From the NCBI GenBank assembly GCA_009602735.1, contig WELA01009535.1:225190-289189 (forward strand): a stretch of 64,000 bases of DNA. The letters are read 5' to 3'. Shown here one piece after another: positions 33,720 to 45,045 of the stretch (the first letter of the stretch is position 1; every line of letters starts with the position of its first letter). Below the pieces are notes generated by a model, which was not told the DNA's origin, did not search any database, and was given only the letters and a program-made list of their open reading frames with translations. The position numbers were made by a program, and so were the translations under genes. This DNA is from Mesotaenium endlicherianum. Lineage: Eukaryota; Streptophyta; Zygnematophyceae; Zygnematales; Mesotaeniaceae.

Positions 33720-36700
33720 TGATTGCCATACAATCTAGAGGTAGAGGTGGTTCCTCTCAAGGCGGCTATGGAAGAGGTGGTGGTAGGACTAAGCCGAGAC
33801 CAGCCTCAGCAAAATCCATTGTCAGCAGTTGGGCCACTACAGAGAACAGTGTCCAGTCAAGGACCTTCCAAAGGTCGAGAGAAAAGACCAGCCTTTAAAA
33901 GACAGCAACAGTCAGTAATCCAGTCTACTGACTGTGAGGATGCTAGAGATAGTGAGTCGTCACTAGCTGCCCTCGTAGCAGGTATTATGGGTCCTGCTGA
34001 ACTGGATTCACTATGCATGCCTGACAACCAGATAAAGGAGACCATCAGCAATATAGACGTCCAGAGAGTGCACACTCTGGATGCTCTTGTTCCACCTGAT
34101 GTCCAACATTTCTTTGCTACGTCAGGAGAACAATGCGAAAGTCAGGAAAAGACAGTCCCCCCTATCCTACTACATTGCATGATTGCAGGTAGGAAGGTGA
34201 GGGCATTTGTTGACGGAGGGGCGTCACATACTTTTATCCACAAGGACTTAGTTAAGCGGCTAAGGCTGCCTACTGTCACCCAAGGGAATAGAAAAATATT
34301 CCTTGGAGATGCCTCAAGTATCCCGGGAGGAGTTATAACCAAGCCTATTGAGGTCCAGTTAGGTTCTGGCATTGCAGTTCTAACTGAAACGCTTACATTT
34401 GAGGTACTCAACACTGGCTTTTATGATCTCGTGCTAGGCAGGTCCTGGCTTAATAGACATCAAGCTGAAGTGTGTTGGAGCAGAGGTACAGTTAAAGTGA
34501 GAGGAGCCAGTGATGGGCAGACTGACTTGGCACCCACCAGTGCTCTTCCTCTTGTCCTGTGTGGATGGCAAATGAAGGAAAAGAAGAGGCTTCCAGAAGG
34601 ATGCAAGTTGCTGAATGCAATGGAGTTCGTCAAAAGCTGGAACCAGAAGGAAGACAGAATGTTCTGTCTGCTGCTAAGAGAGGTACCTCCTCAACCTGAA
34701 GAAGTGGTTGAGAAAAAGGTACACCCTCCGGAGCACCCTACTGCTGCAAACATTGTTGCTCAGTACACGGATGTGTTTAATATGCCTCCAGGACTACCCC
34801 CTAAGCGGGAAGTAGATCATAGGATTGATTTATTACCTGGTAGCCAGCCACCCTGGCAACGCACGTATGGCTTGTCTTATTTGGAGAGTGAGGAGTTGAA
34901 AACACAGATTGCAGAGCTGGAGGAAAATGGTTACATTTCTCCCAGTAAATCACCGTACGGCGCACCTATCCTATTTGTTAAGAAAAAGGATGGCAGTATG
35001 CGGATGTGTGTGGATTACAGAGCCCTGAACAGAATTACAGTAAAGAACAAGTATGCTTTACCCAGAATCGAGGACTTGCTTGATACCCTGTCTGGTGCTA
35101 AGGTGTTCAGTAAGATAGATCTCAAGAGTGGTTATCATCAAATCAGAATTGCTGAGGGGGATGAACACAAGACTGCTTTCCGCACACGTTATGGACACTA
35201 TGAGTTCAACGTGATGCCATTTGGACTGACTAATGCTCCTGCTACCTTCATGGGTGCTATGAATGACATTTTCAGACCTTATTTGGATAAGTTTGTGCAA
35301 GTTTTCCTGGATGATATTTTTATTTTCTCTAAAAGTGAAGCTCAGAACACTGAACACTTAAAGACTGTCCTGGACACTCTGAGGAAGAATCACTTATATG
35401 CTGAAATGAGCAAGTGTGATTTCTTTAAGGAAAGTATTGAATTCTTAGGCCATGTTGTTAGTATAGAGGGCATCAGTGTGGACCCTAAGAAAGTCCAGAC
35501 CATAAGGGACTGGCCAGTACCACAGTCTGTCTCTGAAGTTAGATCCTTCCTCGGGTAGGCTAACTACTATAGGAGATTTATTAAGAATTATTCCACAAAG
35601 GCCAGTAAACTGACTGACCTTACTAAGAAAGATATAGGGTATGTGTGGGGGGAAGAGCAACAGGCTGCCTTCCAGACCCTTAAAGATGCCCTTTGTTTTG
35701 CCCCAGTGCTAGCCGTGTATGACCCCAGCAAACCCGTGCAGGTGGTCACTGATGCCTCTGACTTTGCCATGGGTGCTATTTTGTTGCAGCCTGCTGACAA
35801 AACCACAAAGGTCATTTTTATCCCCACAACTGTCAAAGTGACTGCAGTCGAAACAGCGAGACAGTTCTACAAGCATGTAGTATGCCAACTTGGGCTCCCT
35901 TCTAATATCATCTCAGACAGAGACTCAAAATTCACCTCTAAGTTCTGGAGAGCTTTAATGGGGTTAACGGGAGTCAAACAGCTGCTCAGCACAGCAAACC
36001 ACCCTCAGACTGATGGGCAGACTGAAAGAACTAACCGAGTTCTGTAGGAGGTGCTGAGAGCATATATTAACCAAAAACAAGATAATTGGGATGACTTGTT
36101 GCCTCAAATTCAGTTTGCGGTCAACAGTGCGGTGCACACGTCAACGGGCAAGACTCCTTTTGAACTCAGCCTGGGTAGAGTCCCTAAGTCTCCTTTAGGC
36201 GTACTGGGGGAGTCTTTAACTGACCCTGAAGGGATTGACAACCCGGTCTTCCTCCAGTTAACTCAGGAGTTTGCTGACACCCTGTCAGAAGTCCACCAAA
36301 ACCTGCACAAAGCCCAAGAAAACCAACAAAAATACGCTAATCAACACCGTCGGGAGCTGACATTTTCTAAGGGTAATTTAGTCAAACTACATTCTCAGCA
36401 CCTGTACCTCCCTGGTGTGGTCAAGAAAAAGCTTGGCCCTGTCTGGGTCGATCCATATTCGGTGGTACGTCGTGTCGGTCAGAATGCTTACAAACTGAAC
36501 ATGTCAGCCGAATACAAGGGTCACCCGGTCTTTAATGTCTCCTTCCTGGAACCATACATCAAAGGTGATACACTGTTCACAGGTCGATTACCTGTCCAAC
36601 CGGGACCGGTCCCCGCTGTCAGGGACGGCGACTCTGACGAATATGAGGTTGAGGAGATTTTAGATGGAAGGGTTACGATGCCTCTGGGGTCACTTGGGAC

Positions 36701-36770
36701 CATTTGACCAATGCCAAAGGGGCGTTGAAACGGTTCCACCTTTGGGCCGCTGGAGCCCCTTCATAACTGT
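33720..36770 (+). mobile_element. Family-E gag end and pol region, plus-oriented copy
   Basis: From an RGRGG-type gag end it runs through protease ([10 protein letters not shown]), reverse transcriptase (FLDDIFIFS), part of RNase H, the integrase core ([22 protein letters not shown]) and integrase C-terminus to the start of a chromodomain. It is closely similar to the element at 42268-51122 but broken at about three to five places. Confidence 0.85.
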
Positions 36771-37132
36771 CATTTCAGTTGACACAGGAAGGTGACAGGC
36801 GATCCTGTATCCACTTAAGTTGGAGGGGAAAATATATGACAGTTAGTGAGCGAGACCAATAAACAGACAGTTTCGTGAATCCTAAGTGTCAGCATAGTGA
36901 CAGAAGGGACAGCCTGGCCCACATAAAGCACCTTGAGCTGAAGGAAAAAGGGCCTCGTACAGCAATACATCACTTAACTCACCCTAAAACACATTCATAC
37001 GTTTATGTTTAGCGCACCGCAACTACGTCAACTCTTAGCAATCACCTTGTAAGGTAAACAGGAGCAAATCCACCACACTAATATCAGTATACTTCCTGCA
37101 ATCCCTATGACAAAGGTCCATATCCTACTAAC

Positions 37133-38406
37133 TTGTGCCCTCGTTACATGCACAGGATGGCTCCCACCACACAAAAGGAGGACAAAATGCGCAAGGCAGA
37201 AGAAGCCAAGAGGACAATGGAGCAATACCAGAAGGAGCTGGCGGCGACGTCCCTCACCGGGAGGGAACAAGAAAGGGTCCGCAGACAACAAGAGGCGGAA
37301 GAAGAGGCACAGAGGAAGAAGGATCAGGAAGCGAAAAACCTCAGGAAAGCTGAGGAGGCGAGACGGAAGAAACCACAAGAAGAAGCGGCAGCGGCAGAGG
37401 AGGAGAAAAGGAAAAAGATTGAAGCGGACAGACAGAAGAGCTTGGCCACTTACAGGTATACTGTGGTGGGTGGCCAAAACTTCGATAACCTGAAGGAAGC
37501 ATTGCTGGCAGCCCAGGAGATCAACAGGCTGGAACAGACAACACTGCTACAGCGGGAAGGAGCTACAGCACTGGATAGGTACATCGAGACACACACCGGC
37601 GTGGTCCTTTACGAAGATTATGCTAAGATGGTGGGCTATACAGCAGAGCAGGCCCGGTATCTCGCAGATGATTCAGAGGACAAGCCGGTCCCCATACCGG
37701 GAATAGTGGGAGATCAGAGACTCATCCGGATGGTGAGCATGCGGCCCGATAGCTTTAAGGATACGGTATTCTACCTCACACTCCTGCCAGCTTACAATGA
37801 AGTTGAGAGAAGGAGCTGGGAGTACTTGGCCAGGGAAGCAGGACAGCAGATGTTCTCTCCCCACTGGTTCCCGTGTAAACTGAGGAAGGCTGAGCACGGA
37901 CCCCAGTACTACCAGCAGCCAACAGACTGGAGGTGGATGACCGTCACAAATAAGAAGCAGGAGTGTGACCGAGCCCAACCGGATGACTTCCACTATGGCC
38001 TAGACGGCTATCTCATCCTACCACCTCACATTGCCCCTTGGGACCCCAGGCTGAATGGATGCCTCAGCAATATGAATGCAGAGACCAAGGAACATAGGAG
38101 GAGGGGAAGAGACTACTTCTCTAAGGGAAAGCATGCCTTTGTCAAAAGGGCAAAGAAGGCAGGCCGGATAGATATCAGCAGGCTGAAGGCCAAGCAACCT
38201 CCAGCGCGCCCTGCAGAAAGGGAGGTCGATAGACTACTCCATGTCTACTAGGGAGCAGGACGACTTAGTAGACGAGACCCCTACTCTCTTCGAGGAGGAG
38301 GATGAGGAGGATGAGGAAGAAGAACAAGGCAGAGGAGAAGCATCAGCAGCTGGTACTCAGGATACCCAGGGGCAGGCAGGGGCGCTTCCTAAAGAACCAC
38401 GATCAG
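37133..38406 (+). mobile_element. Family-E third gene (subfamily A), plus-oriented copy
   Basis: It encodes the N-terminal coiled coil (Glu/Lys/Arg/Gln-rich) and the conserved core (YRYTVVGGQNF, YEDYAKMVGYT, IPGIVGDQRLIRM, YNEVERRSWEYLARE). It nearly matches the gene at 43102-44802 and stops at ATCAG against an LTR end (38407). Broken. Upstream (36771-37132) is the family's noncoding spacer between pol and this gene. Confidence 0.82.
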
Positions 38407-38868
38407 TGAAATGAATCGACTTACCAAATAGGCGATTAGCAATTAATAAAGATCTTTATATCAGCAAGTAATCTTTATGGATTTTCCGTTAACTGATTAA
38501 ACGGCAGAAGGACAACACACTAGCAGTGAACAACACTCGTAAATAAAATGAAAGTAAACTAGCATCAATAATGCAATCAGTAAACTCATGCATAAGCAAG
38601 GTTAGAAGACAGTGCGTATCAATGACTTCTCGCCTTAAGTTCAGTTCTCTCTCAGTAAGCTGTACAAGAGAGTTGGCCTCGTTTCCGAATGCCAAACTCG
38701 AGAGCAATGCCTAGCATATGTACATGGAATGAGTTTACTGTTCAACGGCCAGTGATATTAAATATAAAGTCCAGCAGACTTATCATTAACTAGAGATCAA
38801 CATGTTGAACTTATTTAACTATATTATTTAAATAAATATTATGTCAACCAATATACTGATTCATTACA
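38407..38868 (-). repeat. Shortened family-E LTR
   Basis: It has both LTR ends (TGAAATGAATC and TTCATTACA) but is only 462 bp, against about 720 in full copies. A purine tract follows at 38869, so it stands as the 3' LTR of the minus-strand pieces to its right. Confidence 0.82.
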
Positions 38869-38934
38869 ATCCCTCCAGCTTATCATGTTGTCGCCTCGGC
38901 AACACTAACACTATTTACAGCGTGCTGTCCTTTT

Positions 38935-40626
38935 CGTCCCCAGCCTACGACCCTTAGGAGGGAGATGTCCGCGAGGCCCTATACTCAGGGGAGCCAGACC
39001 TCCTCCTGTCTTGGGATCTTCTGAAGCCTGTCAGAGAAGGAGGTTCCGGGAAAGGACCCGGCGGAGAACGCAGTAACTGTGCTGTTTCTTCCTGCACGGT
39101 CTGAAATTGAATGGAGGCAGCCTTCTCTTAGGCAGCCCTCAAACTGACAGGTACGTATATCGGCATCCCAAAAGGATGTTGCATGACATGAGCCAAGGGT
39201 ACATGCCCTCTCTGCGAGGGAGATGCTGGCAGGCCTCTGGTAATCTCCCGAGCAGCCCTCCTGTCTGCCCTGTCTGACTGGGTCTCCTTGCCTGGAGATG
39301 GGGTCTGTCCTCTGGCAGTGCCCAGCCAAGTGATATCCTCCTCTTCAGCGAGTTGCTGCATGGCCAACCACGTCTTCTCCCTTAGAGGGGATGTGGCACG
39401 CGTCAGATTACGGCGGGGCTAGTGTCCTCCTCCTCGCCTTCCTCCTCGTCTTCCTCTAACTCCTCCTCCTCTCCGTCCCCAGGTTCCTCTGAGACTTCTG
39501 GAGTCTCTTTTGTCAGCTGTTCCAGCTCTTCCCGAGAAAAAGAATATTATACTGACCTTCCCCTTTTGGGTGCTGGTGGGGGCTGCTGAGTCAGGACCGC
39601 ATAGAGGTCCTTTTCCCCCTGCTTACTTGCCCATTTGGCATAAGCGTGCTTCCCTTTGGAGAATGACTCTCGGGCCCTGCTCCTGTCCCCCTGCATCTCT
39701 TGGCTCATGCAGTCTCTGACTCCATCCAATCTTGGGTCCCAAGCCGCAACGTGAGGGGGCAATACTATGTTCCCCTTTAGGTCTGTCAGGAAATCCTCAT
39801 CCGTCGCCCTGTTATTCTGCTGGTCCCTCATGTTGATGGTCATCCACCGCCAATCGGTGAGCTTTTGGAAGAAGGCAGGGTTTGTCCTTTTAAGAGTACA
39901 AGGGTACTAGTGCCCTGCAAAGTCCAGCTGACTGGTTTCCCTGGCCAAGAATTCCCAACTCCTCCTCTCCACCTCATTGTACATGGCCTTGAACCTGTTC
40001 TGGGGTGTTGAGTCCTTGACGCTGTCCGCGTCTATGGGGATCATCCTCATAACCCTATCTTCCCCCCAGATACCAGGAATCGAGACAGCCCCTGCTTCGT
40101 TCACCTGGGCCATTGCCTTGGCCTCTCTGACCGTATATCCTACCATCCTGGCGTAATCGTGGTAGAGGAGGAGCCCTGTGCCGACCTCTATATACTTGTC
40201 AAAGTTTTCGGATGTCTCCCCTTCCCTCTGGAGAATCTCCTTTTGCGACTCACTGCGACTTCTCTGGGCATACTTGAAGGCCTCCTCCGGTAGATCAAAG
40301 CCCTTGCCCAGCACCGTGTAGCGGTAGCTGCTAATTCTCCTCTGTTCTTCTTCTTCAGCCTGCTGCTTCCGCTTCTCCTCAGCTTGCCTCTCCTCCTCTG
40401 CTTTCTTGGCCTCCTCTGCAGCTTTTCTGTCCATTTCTTCCTGCCTCAGTCTGGCCTGTTCCTCCTCCTCCTTCTTCGTCTGTGCCTCCCGCTGTTGTTG
40501 GAGTCGTTGTGATTCCCGAGCGGAGATGGAAGATGATTCGATGTCTCCACGGAATTGCAAGTATTCTGCATGTGCCTCTTCCGCCCTTCTCTTCTTGAGT
40601 TCCAACTTTTGAGTCATCCTGCTCAA
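38935..40626 (-). mobile_element. Family-E third gene, subfamily B (minus-strand copy)
   Basis: A Glu/Gln/Arg-rich coiled coil (about 40610-40340), then a core homologous to subfamily A: YRYTVLGKGF, YHDYARMVGYT, IPGIWGEDRVMRM, YNEVERRSWEFLARE. The C-terminal part carries GHVPLAHVMQHPFGMPIYV. About half of the residues in the core match subfamily A by eye. Its closest relative in the window is 58958-60634. Broken. Confidence 0.8.
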
Positions 40627-40821
40627 TCATAAACACAATGCAGTTAGTGAAGTCATGATATTTTGCCGCTACTGAGTGCCCTTGATGAAGAGGAACGCGA
40701 TCGGGAGAGTTCCTAGTGTGGAATACCTGGTGTGAGTGAACATAAGGGAAAATTGAATTAGAGAGCAAGTGAGTGTGAGCGCAGGTTGAGTGTGTAATAT
40801 GGTGATCAGAGAATACCACTT

Positions 40822-41561
40822 TGTAATGAATCAGTATATTAGTGGATATAATATTCATTTAATAGTTAATTACGTTGAGCCTGCTGAACTTTAGTTAATA
40901 GTCAGTCTGCTGGACTTTAGTCAATAGTCAGTCTGCTGGACTTTACATAATTATCAGTTTGCTGACTCAGTCGAAAGCAGCAGGCTGAAAGTCCATATAA
41001 GTCAGCTTGCTGACACATTCTTTGACAGCAAGCTGACTTCCGTACTCGGTAGCAGCGAACTGCCTTGATATGCATCTAAGTGCGATATGCTAGATGAATA
41101 GCCAGATGACATCCCTATGATGGATGGCTATTCGGGATGATGGGAGATGGCGGTGGATTTGGTTAACCGAGGTCCTACCAACGTGGTTAACTCCCGGGTA
41201 GGCGGTGCCATCGCACTGACTGTTGAACAGTAAACTCATTCCATGTACATACGCTAGGCATTGCTCTCGAGTTCGGCATTCGGAAACGAGGCCAACTCTC
41301 TTGTACAGCAAACTGAGAGAACTTTGAATCCAAGGCGAGAAGCCATTGATACGCACTGTCTTCTAACCTTGCTTATGTATGAGTTTACTGATTTGCATCA
41401 TTGATGCTAGTTTACTCGCATTTGACTTACGAGTATTATTCCCTGCTAGTGTATTGTCCTTTGCCGTTTAACTAGTTAACGAAAATACCATAAAGATTAC
41501 TTGCTGATATAAAAATCTTTATTAATTGTTAATCGCCTATTTGGTAAGTCGATTCATTTCA
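40822..41561 (+). repeat. Solo family-E LTR
   Basis: A complete 740-bp LTR (TGTAATGAATCAG to GATTCATTTCA) stands alone in the spacer between pol and the third gene of a minus-strand element. It is flanked by CACTT (40817-40821) and CACTC (41562-41566), a five-base target duplication with one difference. Solo LTRs arise by recombination between the two LTRs of an inserted element. Confidence 0.85.
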
Positions 41562-42267
41562 CACTCCCTCTTACTTAATTTTAAAGGTGGGCTGCTTGTC
41601 ACAACTGTCACTAACTGTCACATCCCCTCCAACTGATATGGAGACAGGACCTCCTGTCACCTTCCCAAGTCCACTGAAGGGATAGTTAGGGCGGTGCCCC
41701 AGCCGCCCGAAGGTGGAACCGTTTCAACGCCCCTTTGGCATTGGTCAGCTGGTCTTTATATTCCCAAGTGTCCCCAGAGGCATCGTAACCCTTCCATCGG
41801 ATGAGGTACTTTATGACATATTTAGACGATCGACGGACCGAGCGAGCGTCTAAAATCTCCTTGACCTCATATTCCTGAGGATCGCCGTCCCGGACAGCGG
41901 GGACCGGTCCCGGTTGGACAGGTTACCGACCTGTGAACAGTGTATCACCTTTGATGTATGGTTCCAGGATGGAGACATTAAAGACCGGGTGACCCTTGTA
42001 GTCAGCTGACATGTTCAGTTTGTAAGCATTCTGACTGACACGACGTACCACCGAATATGGACCGACCCAGACAGGGCCAAGCTTTTTCTTGACCACACCA
42101 GGGAGGTACAAGTGCTGAGAATGCAGTTTGACTAAATCACCCTTAGAAAATGTCAGCTCCCGACGGTGTTGATTAGCGTATTTTTGTTGGTTTTCTTGGG
42201 CTTTGTGCAGGTTTTGGTGGACTTCTGACAGGGTGTCAGCAAACTCCTGAGTTAACTGGAGGGAGGC
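41562..42267 (-). mobile_element. Family-E pol end (integrase C-terminus and chromodomain), minus strand
   Basis: It encodes the integrase tail ([29 protein letters not shown]) and a chromodomain, followed by the family's purine-rich spacer. It ends at GAGGC (42263-42267), the left target duplication of the inserted whole element. Matching pol resumes at 51123. Confidence 0.85.
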
Positions 42268-42988
42268 TGAAATGAATCGCCTTACCAAATAGGCGACTAA
42301 CAATTAATAAAGATCTTTATATCAGCAAGTAATCTTTATGGTATTTCCGTTAACTCGTTAAACGGCAAAGGACAATACACTAGCAGGGAATAATACTCGT
42401 AAGTCAAATGCGAGTAAACTAGCATCAGTAATGCAAATCAGTAAACTCATACTCATAAGCAAGGTTAGAAGACAGTGCGTATCAATGGCTTCTCGCCTTG
42501 GATTCAGATCTCTCTCAGTAAGCTGTACAAGAGAGTTGGCCTCGTTTCCGAATGCCGAACTCGAGAGCAATGCCTAGCATATGTACATGGAATGAGTTTA
42601 CTGTTCAACGGTCAGTGCGATGGCACCGCCTACCCGGGAGTTAACCACGTTGGTAGGACCTCGGTTAACCAAATCCACCGCCATCTCCCATCATCCCGAA
42701 TAGCCATCCATCATAGGGATGTCATCTGGCCATTCATCTAGCATATCGCACTTAGATGCATATCAAGGCAGTTCGCTGCTACCGAGTACGGAAGTCAGCT
42801 GGCTGTCAAAGAATGTGTCAGCAAGCTGACTTAAGTTGACTTCAGCCTGCTGCTTTCGGCCGAGTCATTAAACTGATAATTATGTAAAGTCCAGCAGACT
42901 GATTATTAACTAAAGTTCAGCAGGCTGAACTTAATTAACTATTATATTTAAATGAATATTATATCCACTAATATACTGATTCATTACA
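42268..42988 (-). repeat. 3' LTR of the whole family-E element
   Basis: 721 bp with TG/CA ends (TGTAATGAATC to GATTCATTTCA in element sense). It contains a near-palindromic ATAAAGATCTTTAT close to its 3' end, and two units of a GCTGAAC/GCTGGAC tandem repeat (about 42888-42932). Confidence 0.9.
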
Positions 42989-43002
42989 ATCCCTCCAACT
43001 TA
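42989..43002 (-). promoter_or_regulatory. Polypurine tract of the whole family-E element
   Basis: In element sense TAAGTTGGAGGGAT lies directly before the 3' LTR. The same tract precedes the LTRs at 32110 and 60720. Confidence 0.75.
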
Positions 43003-43101
43003 ACTTGTTGTCGCCTCGACAACATTAAACTGCAAAAGCTTTAAATAAAGAAACTGACCCTGACCAGCCTCCCTTACTGACTATCTTTTCAGCCTGTCAC
43101 C

Positions 43102-44802
43102 TTAAGGGGTGGTTCCTGGGGCTTCAGGATCAGGGGACGGAGATCTGGACCTAGATCTGGACAGCCCTCTAGGTCTGTCAGCTGGCCTTCTAAAGAACCC
43201 TGTTTGCTCTAAAGTTGGCCCTCGAGGAGAACGGAGGATGGTGGCCTGCTCTTCAACTATTTGGGTGTTGATTCCCACATAGACAGGCATTCCAGTAGGA
43301 TGCTGAAATACATTGGCTAGAGGTACATGCCCCTGAGCGGAGGGGGAGGCTGGCATACCTCTGGCCCACCCGCGTGTCCCTCTTCTGGCACCCCTGTCCT
43401 CTGGGGATTTCTGTCTGTGTCTGCTGCCCAGTACAGTCAGATCAGCTTCTTCCCCTGCTTGGGCAGGTGGGCTGGGGGAGCGAGCGCGGGGTCCAGTTGT
43501 CGCCATAACGGGGATCACATTCCACACACCTGATCGTGGTTCTTTAGGAAGTGCCACTGCCTGTCCCTGGGTATCCTGAGTACCTGCTGCTGATGCTTCT
43601 CCTCTGCCTTGTTCTTCTTCCTCATCCTCCTCATCCTCCTCCTCGGAGAGAGTAGGGGTCTCGTCCACTAAGTCGTCCTGCTCCCTAGTAGACATGGAGT
43701 AGTCTACCGACCTCCCTTTCTTAGGGCGCGCTGGAGGTTGCTTGGCCTTCAGCCTACTGATATCTATCCGGCCTGCATTCTTTGCCCATTTGACAAAGGC
43801 ATGCTTTCCCTTAGAGAAGTAGTCTCTTCCCCTCCTCCTATGTTCCTTGGTCTCTGCATTCATATTGCTCAGGCATCCATTCAGCCTGGGGTCCCAAGGG
43901 GCAATGTGAGGTGGTAGGATGAGATAGCCGTCTAGGCCATAGTGGAAGTCATCCGGTTGGGCTCGGTCACACTCCTGCTTCTTATTTGTGACGGTCATCC
44001 ACCTCCAGTCTGTTGGCTGCTGGTAGTACTGGGGTCCGTGCTCAGCCTTCCTCAGTTTACACGGGAACCAGTGGGGAGAGAACATCTGCTGTCCTGCTTC
44101 CCTGGCCAAGTACTCCCAGCTCCTTCTCTCAACTTCATTGTAAGCTGGCAGGAGTGTGAGGTAGAATACCGTATCCTTAAAGCTATCGGGCCGCATGCTC
44201 ACCATCCGGATGAGTCTCTGATCTCCCACTATTCCCGGTATGGGGACCGGCTTGTCCTCTGAATCATCTGCGAGATACCGGGCCTGCTCTGCTGTATAGC
44301 CCACCATCTTAGCATAATCTTCGTAAAGGACCACGCCGGTGTGTGTCTCGATGTACCTGTCCAGTGCTGTAGCTCCTTCCTTCTGTAGCAGTGTTGTCTG
44401 TTCCAGCCTGTTGATCTCCTGGGCTGCCAGCAATGCTTCCTTCAGGTTATCGAAGTTTTGGCCACCCACCACAGTATACCTGTAAGTGGCCAAGCTCTTC
44501 TGTCTGTCCGCTTCAATCTTTTTTCTTTTCTCCTCTTCTGCCGCTGCCGCTTCTTCTTGCTGTTTCTTCTGTCTCTCCTCCTCAGCCTTCCTGAGGTTTT
44601 CCGCTTCCTGATCCTTCTTCCTCTGTGCCTCTTCTGCCGCCTCTTGTTGTTTGCGGACCCTTTCTTGTTCTCTCCTGGTGAGGGACGTCGCCGCCAGCTC
44701 CTTCTGGTATTGCTCCATTGTCCTCCTGGCTTCTTCTGCCTTGCGCTTTCTGTCCTCCTTTTGTGTGGTGGGCGCCATCCTGCACATGTAACCAGGGCAC
44801 AA
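43102..44802 (-). mobile_element. Third gene of family E (subfamily A), 566 residues, function unknown
   Basis: The gene lies between pol and the 3' LTR, in element sense, where env sits in retroviruses, but it shows no signal peptide or membrane span. Residues about 10-115 are a Lys/Glu/Gln/Arg coiled coil (a likely start is the Met of MAPTTQKED, residue 9). Residues about 115-345 form a conserved core (SYRYTVVGGQNFDN, VVLYEDYAKMVGYT, PVPIPGIVGDQRLIRM, YNEVERRSWEYLAREAG). An acidic stretch follows near 375-400. The C-terminus has GHVPLANVFQHPTGMPVYV and an Arg-Ser-rich tail. Copies exist at 37133-38406 and, in diverged form, at 38935-40626 and 58958-60634. The conservation between subfamilies implies it served the element. 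I recognise no family. Confidence 0.8.
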
Positions 44803-45045
44803 GTTAGTAGGATATGGACCTTTGTCATAGGGATTGCAGGAAGTATGTTAGTATTTAGTATAGTGGCTTCGCTGCTGTTTACCTTACAGGATGATTGCTA
44901 AAAGTTGACGTAGTTGCGATGCGCTACACATAAACGTATGAGTGTGTTTTTATCGCTCTCGCTCACTAACTGTCATATATTTTCCCCTCCAACTTAAATG
45001 GAGACAGGACCGCCTGTCACCTTCCCGTGTCAACTGAAATGACAG

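Noticed and set aside
43102-44802. Family-E third gene as a retroviral-type envelope
   Set aside because: It has no signal peptide, membrane span, furin-like site or Cys pattern. It is hydrophilic with a coiled coil and an Arg-Ser-rich end.
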